From: Oscillospiraceae bacterium
GTDB lineage: Bacteria > Bacillota > Clostridia > Oscillospirales > Oscillospiraceae
Direction: 5' to 3'
Assembly (NCBI GenBank): GCA_017415775.1
Contig: JAFQFC010000009.1
Location: 1 to 59,491, forward strand
Length of the DNA: 59,491 nucleotides
The notes below the pieces were generated by a model, which was given only the letters and a program-made list of their open reading frames with translations, was not told the DNA's origin and did not search any database. The position numbers and the translations under genes were made by a program. Of this stretch, positions 27,265 to 34,364 are shown piece after piece (position 1 is the stretch's first letter; each line of letters starts with the position of its first letter).

Positions 27265-27534
27265 ATGAAAAAGACTTATAAAAAGCCCGAAATCAGCTTT
27301 GAGAGCTTCCTCATGAGCACCAATATTGCCGGTGACTGCGAGAAGCCGTTTGTGAATAATGCTTCCAAAGGAACATGTGCAGTTCTTGGTACGGGTGATA
27401 TTGCCGTTTTTGATGCTAAAGTAGGCGCTGCTTGTACTTGGACGCTGGGAGAGTTGGGACTTCCTGAAAATGACCAGTATAATGGCCTGTGCTACCATGT
27501 TCCTATCGAAAGTGCTACGCTCTTCAACTCCTAA
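27265..27534 (+). CDS. Candidate modified-peptide precursor (89 residues, four Cys)
   Basis: GAGGAGGTAAACTAAG precedes the ATG. The N-terminus KKPEISFESFLMSTNIAGDC looks like a conserved leader. The remainder is a Gly/Ala-rich core with Cys at 25, 38, 57 and 76 and segments such as GTCAVLGTGD, GAACTWTLGE and GLCYHVP. There is no signal peptide. It lies between the giant protein and genes for a membrane protein, HPr-kinase-like ATPase, radical SAM/SPASM enzyme and PqqD-like protein, and is followed at once by a strong hairpin. That context makes it the probable substrate of the radical SAM enzyme. The final product and activity are unknown. Confidence 0.7.
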   Translation: MKKTYKKPEISFESFLMSTNIAGDCEKPFVNNASKGTCAVLGTGDIAVFDAKVGAACTWTLGELGLPENDQYNGLCYHVPIESATLFNS

Positions 27535-27542
27535 CATCCCCC

Positions 27543-27575
27543 GGAAGGCCGCGCCTTGTGGCGCGGCCTTCCTTT
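27543..27575 (+). terminator. Strong hairpin (attenuator) between precursor and maturation genes
   Basis: A perfect 13-bp stem, GGAAGGCCGCGCC/GGCGCGGCCTTCC with a TTGT loop, then a short T-tract (TTTCC). It begins 9 bases after the peptide stop. Such partial terminators give more precursor than enzyme mRNA in many peptide operons, and no promoter is visible after it. Confidence 0.8.
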
Positions 27576-27593
27576 CCTAAGCGAGGTGCCAAA

Positions 27594-28319
27594 ATGGCAA
27601 AGAAAACCCCCAAGAAATCGAAAAAAACCCTCTATCTGTGCATCGGCGCAGCCGCTGTTTTGCTGCTGGGTCTGGCCCTGTGCCTGCTGCTGGGCGGCGG
27701 GGATGAGACCCCGGTGGACGACGGCAATACGCCGCCCGCCTATGAGGGCAGCATGAGCCTGAACGTCGGCTCCGGCCTCACCATCGTGGACATCGGTCCC
27801 TACACCGGCATGTACATGGAGGACGGCAGCAACGAGATCGTCAGCGGCGTGGTGATGTGCATCGTCCGCAACGACGGCGACCGTGCTGTGGAATACGCCG
27901 AGATCAAGCTCAGCGACGGCCAGAAGGACATCCCCTTCACCCTCACCGCTCTGCTGCCCGGCCGCAGCGTGGTGCTGCTGGCTACGGACCGCACCGCCCA
28001 CGATAATTCCGCCACCTACACCGCTACCATGGCCCAGAGCGTGGCCTTCTTCAGCTACGAACCCTCTCTGCAGGCCGACCGTCTGCAGATCCAGGGTCTG
28101 GACGGCGGCATGAATATTACCAACATCTCCAAGGAAGATATCACCGGCGATGTGGTGGTCTACTACAAGAACGTGGCGGCAGACGGCCTGCTGTACGGCG
28201 GCATTACCTACCGCACCCGCATCAGCGGCGGCATCAAGGCCGGCGAGCTGAAGCAGGGCATGACCCAGCACTTCTCCGTCAAGGGCAGCGAGGTGCTGTT
28301 CGTCACCGTGGCCGAATGA
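27594..28319 (+). CDS. Membrane-anchored extracytoplasmic protein of unknown function
   Basis: A 241-residue protein: lysine-rich start (MAKKTPKKSKK), one membrane helix at about 13-33, an acidic/Pro linker, and a ~190-residue beta-rich outer domain (SGLTIVDIGPYTGMYMEDG...; VVMCIVRNDGDRAVEYAEI...) that resembles FxLYD/Ig-like accessory folds only loosely. The start at 27594 has GCGAGGTG upstream. It overlaps the following gene by ATGA, so it is translated with the peptide-modifying enzymes. It may escort the product or the giant protein at the outer membrane face; this is inference. Confidence 0.7.
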   Translation: MAKKTPKKSKKTLYLCIGAAAVLLLGLALCLLLGGGDETPVDDGNTPPAYEGSMSLNVGSGLTIVDIGPYTGMYMEDGSNEIVSGVVMCIVRNDGDRAVEYAEIKLSDGQKDIPFTLTALLPGRSVVLLATDRTAHDNSATYTATMAQSVAFFSYEPSLQADRLQIQGLDGGMNITNISKEDITGDVVVYYKNVAADGLLYGGITYRTRISGGIKAGELKQGMTQHFSVKGSEVLFVTVAE

Positions 28320-29182
28320 GTATGGAGAAGTATTACCGCTTCGCCGGCGTGGAGCTGGCCGTCTCCGCCCCGGATGAACTGATGTATGACGAGGACCGCC
28401 ATCTGGCGCCCTTCCGGGTGGACAGCGTGACAAATCCCCACCGTTTCACCTTCGAACGGGTGGCGCAGCTCTCCGCTCCGGAGGGTGACGTGGTAACGGT
28501 GCAGGGCGACTATGTGGTGTACGGCTGTCCCGGCGGCACGACCCGCTATATCAACGCCGTCGGCGGCGACTGGCAGAGCGCCACCATACGTGCCCGCCAC
28601 TGCGGCCATGACCATGCGGTGGAAGTGAAAGAAAGCGTCTACCCGGGCGGCATCACCGCCAAGACGGTACTCAACGCCGCCATGGCCGAGCATCTGGTGC
28701 TGCAGCAGGGGGGCGTGGTGTTCCACTGCTCCTACATCTCCCATGAGGGCCGTGCCATCCTCTTCACGGCCCCCTCCGGCACCGGTAAGTCCACCCAGGC
28801 AGAGCTGTGGCGTGAGCTGCGTGGTGCGGAGATCATCAACGGCGACAGAGCGGTGATCCGCAGCACCGAAGCGGGCATCCTGGCCTGCGGCATCCCCTTT
28901 GCCGGCAGCAGCGAGTATTGCCATAACGAGACGCTGCCCATCATTGCCATCGTGTATCTGGCCCAGGCGCCCTCGACGTCCATCCGCCCCCTGGGCGGCT
29001 ATGAGGCTTTCCGCTGTATCTGGGAAGGCTGCAGCATCAACACCTGGGATAAGGGGGATATCACCCGGGCCGCCGATCTGGTGCAGCAGATCGTGGAAGA
29101 GATCCCCGTCTATTACCTGCCCTGTACCCCCGACGAATCGGCGGTGCAGGCCGTGGAAAAAGTTCTGAAAGGAGGCAGATGA
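28316..29182 (+). CDS. HPr-kinase-like ATPase of the peptide-maturation operon
   Basis: A 288-residue protein with a Walker A loop APSGTGKST (152-160) and the surrounding layout of HprK-like C-terminal kinases, preceded by a ~150-residue beta-rich domain. The HPr-binding N-terminal domain of true HprK is not evident, and HPr/PTS genes are absent nearby. HprK-like proteins occur in lasso-peptide and other RiPP clusters together with PqqD-like proteins, where some phosphorylate the precursor. ATGA overlaps link it to both neighbours. I infer phosphorylation of, or ATP-driven action on, the 89-residue peptide or its partner. Confidence 0.75.
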   Translation: MSMEKYYRFAGVELAVSAPDELMYDEDRHLAPFRVDSVTNPHRFTFERVAQLSAPEGDVVTVQGDYVVYGCPGGTTRYINAVGGDWQSATIRARHCGHDHAVEVKESVYPGGITAKTVLNAAMAEHLVLQQGGVVFHCSYISHEGRAILFTAPSGTGKSTQAELWRELRGAEIINGDRAVIRSTEAGILACGIPFAGSSEYCHNETLPIIAIVYLAQAPSTSIRPLGGYEAFRCIWEGCSINTWDKGDITRAADLVQQIVEEIPVYYLPCTPDESAVQAVEKVLKGGR

Positions 29183-30306
29183 GCATGCAAAAGTCCAATA
29201 TCGAGCCGCAGATCGCCACCTACCTCCATGCCAAGGGCCGCCGTCTGGGTCTGCCCATCGCCGGCAACTTCGAACTGACGGCGAGATGCAATTTCAACTG
29301 CCCCATGTGCTACGTCCATCTCAGCGACGAGCAGGTGCGGCAGCAGGGCGGCGAGCTGACGGCCCAGCAGTGGCTGCAGATCGCCAAAGACGCCCGTGAC
29401 CGCGGCATGATCTTCGCCCTGCTGACCGGCGGCGAGCCGCTGGTGCGCCGTGACTTCTTCGAGATCTACGACGGTATGAAGAAGCTGGGCATCCTGCTGT
29501 CCATCAACTCCAACGGCTCACTGCTGCGGGGCGAGATCCTGGAGCGTTTTCTGGCCGATCCTCCCAGCCGGTTCAACATCTCCCTCTACGGCGGCAGCAA
29601 CGCCACCTACGAGAAGATGTGCGGCCGTCCGGTGTACGCACAGGTGAAGGAGAATATCCGTGCGCTGCGCAAGGCCGGTGTGGATGTGAGTTTGAATCTC
29701 TCCATCACGCCCTATAATTTGCAGGACATTGAGCAGATCTACCGTGATGCGGTGGAGCTGGACGTGAATGTGAAGGCTTCCAGCTATATGTACCCTTCCA
29801 TCCGTGTCAACGGTGAGCAGTACGGCAGCGGCAACCGGCTCAGCGCCGAGGAGGCCGCCGCTGCCGGCGTGGCGTGGGACGCCATCCGTTTCAGCGATGA
29901 GGAGTTCCGCCAGCGTGCGGAGAATATGAAAAATCTGGTGATGAACAACCCCGACGGCTGCCCCATGGAAGAAGGGGAGGGGGTGCGCTGCCGTGCCGGA
30001 ACCACCAGCTTCTGGATGACGTGGGATGGCCGGATGCTGCCCTGCGGTATGATGACCGAGCCGGTGGTCCGCCCGCTGGAAGTGGGCTTCGATGCGGCGT
30101 GGCAGCAGCTTCGTGAAGCCACCGCCGCCATCCGCACGCCGAAGGAATGCACCGGCTGCGCCTACAAAGAGGTGTGCGGCGCGTGCGCCGCCGTCTGCTA
30201 CACGGAGACGGGCCGGTTCGACGGCCAACCGACGTATATCTGCCGCAAGACTAAGGAAACCGTGCGCTGCACGGCCCAAACGCTTGCAGAAAGGGAGAAA
30301 CGATGA
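29179..30306 (+). CDS. Radical SAM/SPASM peptide-modifying enzyme
   Basis: A 375-residue protein. The SAM-cleaving cluster motif is C37-x3-C41-x2-C44 (RCNFNCPMC), followed by LLTGGEPLVRRDF. From residue 271 a SPASM domain supplies further cluster cysteines (RCRAGTTSF, LPCGM, ECTGCAYKEVCGACAAVC, YICRK). SPASM proteins install thioether, C-C or other crosslinks in peptides. The immediate neighbours, a PqqD-like protein and a small Cys-containing peptide, fit a RiPP role rather than sulfatase maturation. Overlapping start and stop codons on both sides show tight coupling. Confidence 0.9.
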   Translation: MSMQKSNIEPQIATYLHAKGRRLGLPIAGNFELTARCNFNCPMCYVHLSDEQVRQQGGELTAQQWLQIAKDARDRGMIFALLTGGEPLVRRDFFEIYDGMKKLGILLSINSNGSLLRGEILERFLADPPSRFNISLYGGSNATYEKMCGRPVYAQVKENIRALRKAGVDVSLNLSITPYNLQDIEQIYRDAVELDVNVKASSYMYPSIRVNGEQYGSGNRLSAEEAAAAGVAWDAIRFSDEEFRQRAENMKNLVMNNPDGCPMEEGEGVRCRAGTTSFWMTWDGRMLPCGMMTEPVVRPLEVGFDAAWQQLREATAAIRTPKECTGCAYKEVCGACAAVCYTETGRFDGQPTYICRKTKETVRCTAQTLAEREKR

Positions 30307-30563
30307 AGATCCGCAAAGAACTGATCCGCCGGGAGATCGCCGGCGACGTGATTTTGGTGCCGGTGGGCGGCACGGTGCTGGAAAATAACGGCCTGTTCGC
30401 CCTCAACGAGCTGGGCGCCTTCCTCTGGGACCGACTGGAATCGGTCGAGGATGAAGAAACGTTGGTGCAGGCCGTCCTCGCCGAGTACGAGGTGGACGAA
30501 GCCACCGCCCGCACCGACACCGCCCAGTTCCTGCAGAAGCTGCGGGAGATGGAGATTCTCTAA
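30303..30563 (+). CDS. PqqD-like peptide recognition protein
   Basis: An 86-residue protein: ENNGLFALNELGAFLWDRL matches the PqqD-family pattern in which N..G..IW.L forms the winged-helix core, and the end is a coiled helical segment. PqqD-like proteins (RRE domains) bind the leader of a precursor peptide and present it to the radical SAM enzyme. Its start overlaps the stop of that enzyme gene. It is the last gene of the operon and is followed by a terminator. Confidence 0.9.
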   Translation: MKIRKELIRREIAGDVILVPVGGTVLENNGLFALNELGAFLWDRLESVEDEETLVQAVLAEYEVDEATARTDTAQFLQKLREMEIL

Positions 30564-30570
30564 AGCGAGA

Positions 30571-30602
30571 AGGAGGAGCCTTGGACGGCTCCTCCTTTTT
30601 TA
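30571..30602 (+). terminator. Terminator of the peptide-maturation operon
   Basis: AGGAGGAGCC (30571-30580)/GGCTCCTCCT (30587-30596) followed by T6. Confidence 0.9.
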
Positions 30603-30611
30603 TTGCGCCTG

Positions 30612-30653
30612 TTGACATTGTAAACAGGTTGTGGTATAGTGTGTTTACAATGT
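30612..30653 (+). promoter_or_regulatory. blaI-blaR1-type promoter with perfect 12-base inverted-repeat operator
   Basis: TTGACA (30612-30617), 17-base spacer, TATAGT (30635-30640). ACATTGTAAACA (30615-30626) and TGTTTACAATGT (30642-30653) are exact reverse complements flanking the -10, and each contains the TACA/TGTA halves typical of BlaI/MecI sites. Binding would block RNA polymerase, giving autorepression. Confidence 0.85.
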
Positions 30654-30674
30654 AAACTATCGGAGGAACGCATC

Positions 30675-31067
30675 ATGGAACATAGAGAGACTTTGCTGAC
30701 CGCCGCCGAGTGGCACCTGATGGAGTGCCTGTGGGAGAAAAGTCCCCGCACCGGCCGGGAGGCGGTGGAGGATCTGGAGCAGCGGGCCGGATGGTCCCGC
30801 TCCACCACCCTGACGATGCTGCGGCGCATGACGGACAAGGGACTCATCGACTGCCGGGAAGCGGACGGCGTCAAGGTGTATGCGCCGCTGCTCCTGCGGG
30901 ACGATGCTGCCGGGCGCACAACGGAGGATTTTCTCCATCGGGTGTATCACGGCAGCGTCAGCATGATGATGAGTGCCATCACCCGAAAGCAGGAGCTGAG
31001 CCGTCAGGAGATCGACGAGCTGTACGCCATCTTGCGTCAGGCGGAGGAAGGAGCCAAAGATGACTGA
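30675..31067 (+). CDS. BlaI/MecI-family transcriptional repressor
   Basis: A 130-residue winged-helix protein: LTAAEWHLMECLWEKSPRT and SRSTTLTMLRRMTDKGLID form the DNA-binding domain; the C-terminal helices dimerise. The start at 30675 follows CGGAGGAACG. A perfect inverted repeat overlaps its promoter, and the membrane sensor-protease gene follows with an overlapping start, the classical BlaI-BlaR1 arrangement. No beta-lactamase is nearby, so the regulated target is unknown. Confidence 0.9.
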   Translation: MEHRETLLTAAEWHLMECLWEKSPRTGREAVEDLEQRAGWSRSTTLTMLRRMTDKGLIDCREADGVKVYAPLLLRDDAAGRTTEDFLHRVYHGSVSMMMSAITRKQELSRQEIDELYAILRQAEEGAKDD

Positions 31068-32916
31068 CTGGATCGTTACCTCATCGGTGCTGATCGTGGT
31101 GGTCGCTGCCCTGCGGTATCTGCTGCGGGGTAAGATCAGCCTGCGATTGCAGTATGCACTGTGGGCTATCGTGCTGCTGCGCCTGCTGCTGCCGGTGCAG
31201 CTGGGACAGACGCCTTTCAGTGTACTCAACGCCGTGACGGAGCGGGAAGAACTGCGCATCACCGTCGCCGAGCCCTTCTTTTATATCGGAGAAACGCCGG
31301 ATCTGGCGCCGCCCGTGGTAGAAGACGACACCCTGACCGAGGCAGAGCGGACGGCGCAGGAGAAGCAGCTGTATCTGGAATATCTGGAAGAAATGGCCCG
31401 ATACGCCACGCCCGTTTCCCTTTCCACGGTGCTCTACGGCATCTGGCTCGTGGGTGCAGCCGGCACCGCCGCCGTCTTTTTCGTCAGTAATTTCCGCTTC
31501 GCCCGACGGCTGCGCCGCAGCAGCCGGACAACGGAGCTTCCCTGCGGCACGCTGCCGGTCTATGTTTCGCCGCTGGTGGAGACGCCCTGCCTTTTCGGAC
31601 TGCTGCGCCCCGCCGTCTATGTGACGGAGGACGTTCTTGCTGACCACATCGCCCTGGGCCATGTGCTGCTCCACGAAGAGACCCACTATCGCCACGGCGA
31701 TCACCTCTGGGCGGCGCTGCGGGGCCTGTGTCTTGCCTTGCATTGGTACAATCCGCTGGTGTGGCTGGCGGCGTCGCTGTCCCGCCGGGACAGTGAACTG
31801 GCCTGTGACGAAGGTACGCTGCAGCGCCTGGGCGAAGGGGAGCGCACCGCCTATGGCAAAACGCTGATCGCCCTGACCTGCGGTCGCCGCCGTCCGCTGC
31901 TGGCAGCCACCACCATGACCGACAGTAAGGGCAGCCTGCGTGAGCGCATCACTCTCATCGCCCGCAGACCAAAGACGGCAGCCTGCGCCTTTGTTGCCGC
32001 CCTGCTGGTGGTCACGGTTGCCGCCGGCTGTACCTTTACCGGCGGCCGGCAGCCCTTCGACGAAGATTTCCCCGTTGCTTACCTGCCTGCCACCCCTGTC
32101 GACGCACAGGTGCTTTCTTCCGCCAAAACCTACGTCATCGCCCACGCTGCGATCCTCAACGAATTGGCGGGGGAGGCTGACTTCATCACCGAAGCGTCTC
32201 TGCACTCGGTTGCCGTCTCTCCCAACGGCGACACCGGAAACGCCCTGTGCCTGTATGATGTGGTCTATTACTTCTCCTGTGAGGACCTGCCCCGGTTGGA
32301 AGCGCTTTCCGCAAGCGAGGAATTTGCCGAAAAATGGCAGGCCGAGGGGACCAACGGCAGCGCTCCTGTGCCCAATCCGTTCCACACCGGCTTCTTCCGG
32401 GCCGAGATCATCGCTCCTTGCAGCGAGCCGGGTGTGGACGAGGGCCGTGGAACGATCCCCGTCACGTATAAGGACAGCTGGCAGCTGCCCGATGCGGTGA
32501 TTGATTCCGCCGCCGAGTTTGTGGAGGAGCGTGCCGATGCCATCCAGATGCTGGTGGCCGCCCCGGATTTTATCACCGAGGGTGAGATCACCTGTCTCGA
32601 GCCGGTGGACACCGCTTCCGTTTCGGAAACGCTCCACATTTGCCTGTATTATCTGGACTACCGCCTGCGCCTGCGAATTCCCGACGCTGTCAACATGAGC
32701 CTTGACGGCATGATCTATCAGGAGGATGACGGCAGCGTGTGGCTGGTGGAGCCGGATACCGGCAGCACCCGTGTTTTGGTGATGGAGTACCGGGTGGAGG
32801 AAGGCCGCTGGTCCCGTGTGGGCCTGCTGGACACCCGGCAGATCGCCGAGGAATACGGCGATGACTATAACCGTGCCGCCGTGGAATTCTACGAATCCGT
32901 CCGTAATAAGGGTTAA
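31060..32916 (+). CDS. BlaR1/MecR1-like M56 membrane metalloprotease sensor
   Basis: A 618-residue protein. Several membrane helices surround an M56 protease domain with HEETH (205-209) and a downstream glutamate in SRRDSELACDEGTL. After the last helix (around 305-325) comes an outer domain of ~290 residues that is not the penicillin-binding sensor of BlaR1 (no SxxK/KTG layout seen). It should cleave the BlaI-type repressor when its outer domain detects a signal. The ligand is unknown. A Cys after VVTVAAG might be lipid-modified or chance. Confidence 0.8.
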   Translation: MTDWIVTSSVLIVVVAALRYLLRGKISLRLQYALWAIVLLRLLLPVQLGQTPFSVLNAVTEREELRITVAEPFFYIGETPDLAPPVVEDDTLTEAERTAQEKQLYLEYLEEMARYATPVSLSTVLYGIWLVGAAGTAAVFFVSNFRFARRLRRSSRTTELPCGTLPVYVSPLVETPCLFGLLRPAVYVTEDVLADHIALGHVLLHEETHYRHGDHLWAALRGLCLALHWYNPLVWLAASLSRRDSELACDEGTLQRLGEGERTAYGKTLIALTCGRRRPLLAATTMTDSKGSLRERITLIARRPKTAACAFVAALLVVTVAAGCTFTGGRQPFDEDFPVAYLPATPVDAQVLSSAKTYVIAHAAILNELAGEADFITEASLHSVAVSPNGDTGNALCLYDVVYYFSCEDLPRLEALSASEEFAEKWQAEGTNGSAPVPNPFHTGFFRAEIIAPCSEPGVDEGRGTIPVTYKDSWQLPDAVIDSAAEFVEERADAIQMLVAAPDFITEGEITCLEPVDTASVSETLHICLYYLDYRLRLRIPDAVNMSLDGMIYQEDDGSVWLVEPDTGSTRVLVMEYRVEEGRWSRVGLLDTRQIAEEYGDDYNRAAVEFYESVRNKG

Positions 32917-32920
32917 ACGC

Positions 32921-32950
32921 AAAAAAGGAGAGGCAATGCCTCTCCTTTTT
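32921..32950. terminator. Bidirectional terminator
   Basis: A6, then GGAGAGGC/GCCTCTCC with an AAT loop, then T5. It separates the BlaR1-like gene (+) from the carboxylesterase gene (-), which converge here. Confidence 0.85.
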
Positions 32951-32967
32951 ACGTTTCAAATGGTTTC

Positions 32968-34323
32968 TCATTCGCCCACGGCTTTGTTGGTGAGCATGGT
33001 GTGGAGCATCTTCAGCATACCGGGCTTGCCCATGGTGGTGGGCTGCTGCCCCAAACACAGGGCGGCCTTCTGCTTTTTGCCCGTTTCCTGCCAGCGGGGG
33101 AGACCGTCACCGTTGGGATCGCCGGTGCGGACGAAGTTGCACAGGTAGTCGGTCATCTGCTCACTTAGAGCGATATCCTTTTCCTCCATGGGCCGCCAGC
33201 AGTTGGACAGCGTGCCGAACCAGTACCACAGGTCGGCGGAGTGCCATGCACCGTTGCTGTCACCGGGCAGCTGGCGGTCGAAATACCAGAGATAGGCGCC
33301 CTTTGGCTGGGCCATGCACCACTTCCGGGACATACTGTACAGGATAGGGGGCATCATGTCTTCGCTGGTGGTGCCGATGAGGTAGGGGATCCGGGCCTGC
33401 CGATGGGCAGCGAGCAGCTCCGTACCGGTGCCCACCACCAGCTGTCCGTCCTGACAGGGGAAGCTGCCGGGACTGCGCAGCTCCTTCTTTGTCTCCTCCC
33501 ACGCCTCGAAGAGGGCTTCGGGGCTGAGGGAACGGAACTCTGCCAGCGTGGAGCAGCCGGCCTTTTCCATGGCAGTCTGCCAGAAAGGATAGTGCCGCTC
33601 GGCACGTGCTGCAGACAGTACCCGGCTGATGCCGCCGCCGCTGGACATGACGGCGCTGCGGAAAAGTCCACGGCTCAGAGGGCTGAGGCAGTGCTGCTGG
33701 ACGCTCATGGCGCCGGCGCTCTGGCCCATGATGGTGATGGCCTCGCCGTCACCGCCGAAAGCGGCGATGTTATCCCGCACCCAGCGCAGGGCGGTCAGCT
33801 GGTCAAAAAGCCCGTAGTTGCCGGTGCAGCCGGCTTCTTCCTGCAGTTCCGGCAGGCAGACGAAGCCCAAGGGGCCAAGGCGGTAGTTCATCGTCACGCC
33901 GATGACGCCCTTGGCAGGCCAGACCGGGCCGTCGAAGTGCTTCTCATGGCCGCAGCCGCCGGTGAAGCCGCCGCCATGGATGTAGAACAGCACCGGCAGC
34001 TTGTCGCCCTCCCTGGCATCTGCGGGGGCGAAGATGTTGAGGAACAGGCAGTCCTCGCTGTAGGTGTAAGTCTCGCCCTTGCGGAACTCGTTGTAGTAAA
34101 AGACCTTCTTCAGGTTCTCCTCCTCGTTATAGAAGGAGCGGGGCTGATAGCAGCAATGGCCGTAGTGGGTGGCGTCGTAGACGCCGTCCCAGCCGGTGAC
34201 CTGTACGGGATATTCCCAGCGCCCGGCGGTGGCGTAGCGGATGCCCTTATAGGCGGCAGTGCCGGGGATGCGGCCGGCGCAGCCCTGTACCGGGCCGCAG
34301 GGCGTGTTGACGATATAGTCCAT
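32968..34323 (-). CDS. Type-B carboxylesterase
   Basis: A 451-residue alpha/beta-hydrolase. FYIHGGGFTGG forms the oxyanion hole and GQSAGAMSVQQH the nucleophile elbow (Ser in GxSxG). The family hydrolyses carboxylic esters of sugars, xenobiotics or aromatic acids. No signal peptide is visible, so it acts in the cytoplasm. The start at 34323 has GGGAGGTAC upstream; a longer frame to 34494 overlaps the transporter gene. It follows the GPH symporter gene by 41 bases, suggesting that an esterified or acetylated sugar is imported and then cleaved. Confidence 0.85.
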   Translation of the reverse strand: MDYIVNTPCGPVQGCAGRIPGTAAYKGIRYATAGRWEYPVQVTGWDGVYDATHYGHCCYQPRSFYNEEENLKKVFYYNEFRKGETYTYSEDCLFLNIFAPADAREGDKLPVLFYIHGGGFTGGCGHEKHFDGPVWPAKGVIGVTMNYRLGPLGFVCLPELQEEAGCTGNYGLFDQLTALRWVRDNIAAFGGDGEAITIMGQSAGAMSVQQHCLSPLSRGLFRSAVMSSGGGISRVLSAARAERHYPFWQTAMEKAGCSTLAEFRSLSPEALFEAWEETKKELRSPGSFPCQDGQLVVGTGTELLAAHRQARIPYLIGTTSEDMMPPILYSMSRKWCMAQPKGAYLWYFDRQLPGDSNGAWHSADLWYWFGTLSNCWRPMEEKDIALSEQMTDYLCNFVRTGDPNGDGLPRWQETGKKQKAALCLGQQPTTMGKPGMLKMLHTMLTNKAVGE

Positions 34324-34364
34324 AGATGTACCTCCCGGAGTAAATTGGTTTACTTGTGGGTGGA

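Noticed and set aside
28316-29182. True HPr kinase/phosphorylase
   Set aside because: It has the P-loop, but the usual N-terminal domain and carbohydrate-control neighbours are absent. It is coupled to radical SAM genes.
29179-30306. Anaerobic sulfatase-maturating enzyme
   Set aside because: It has a SPASM domain like those enzymes, but no sulfatase is near and a PqqD-like protein and small peptide are coupled to it.
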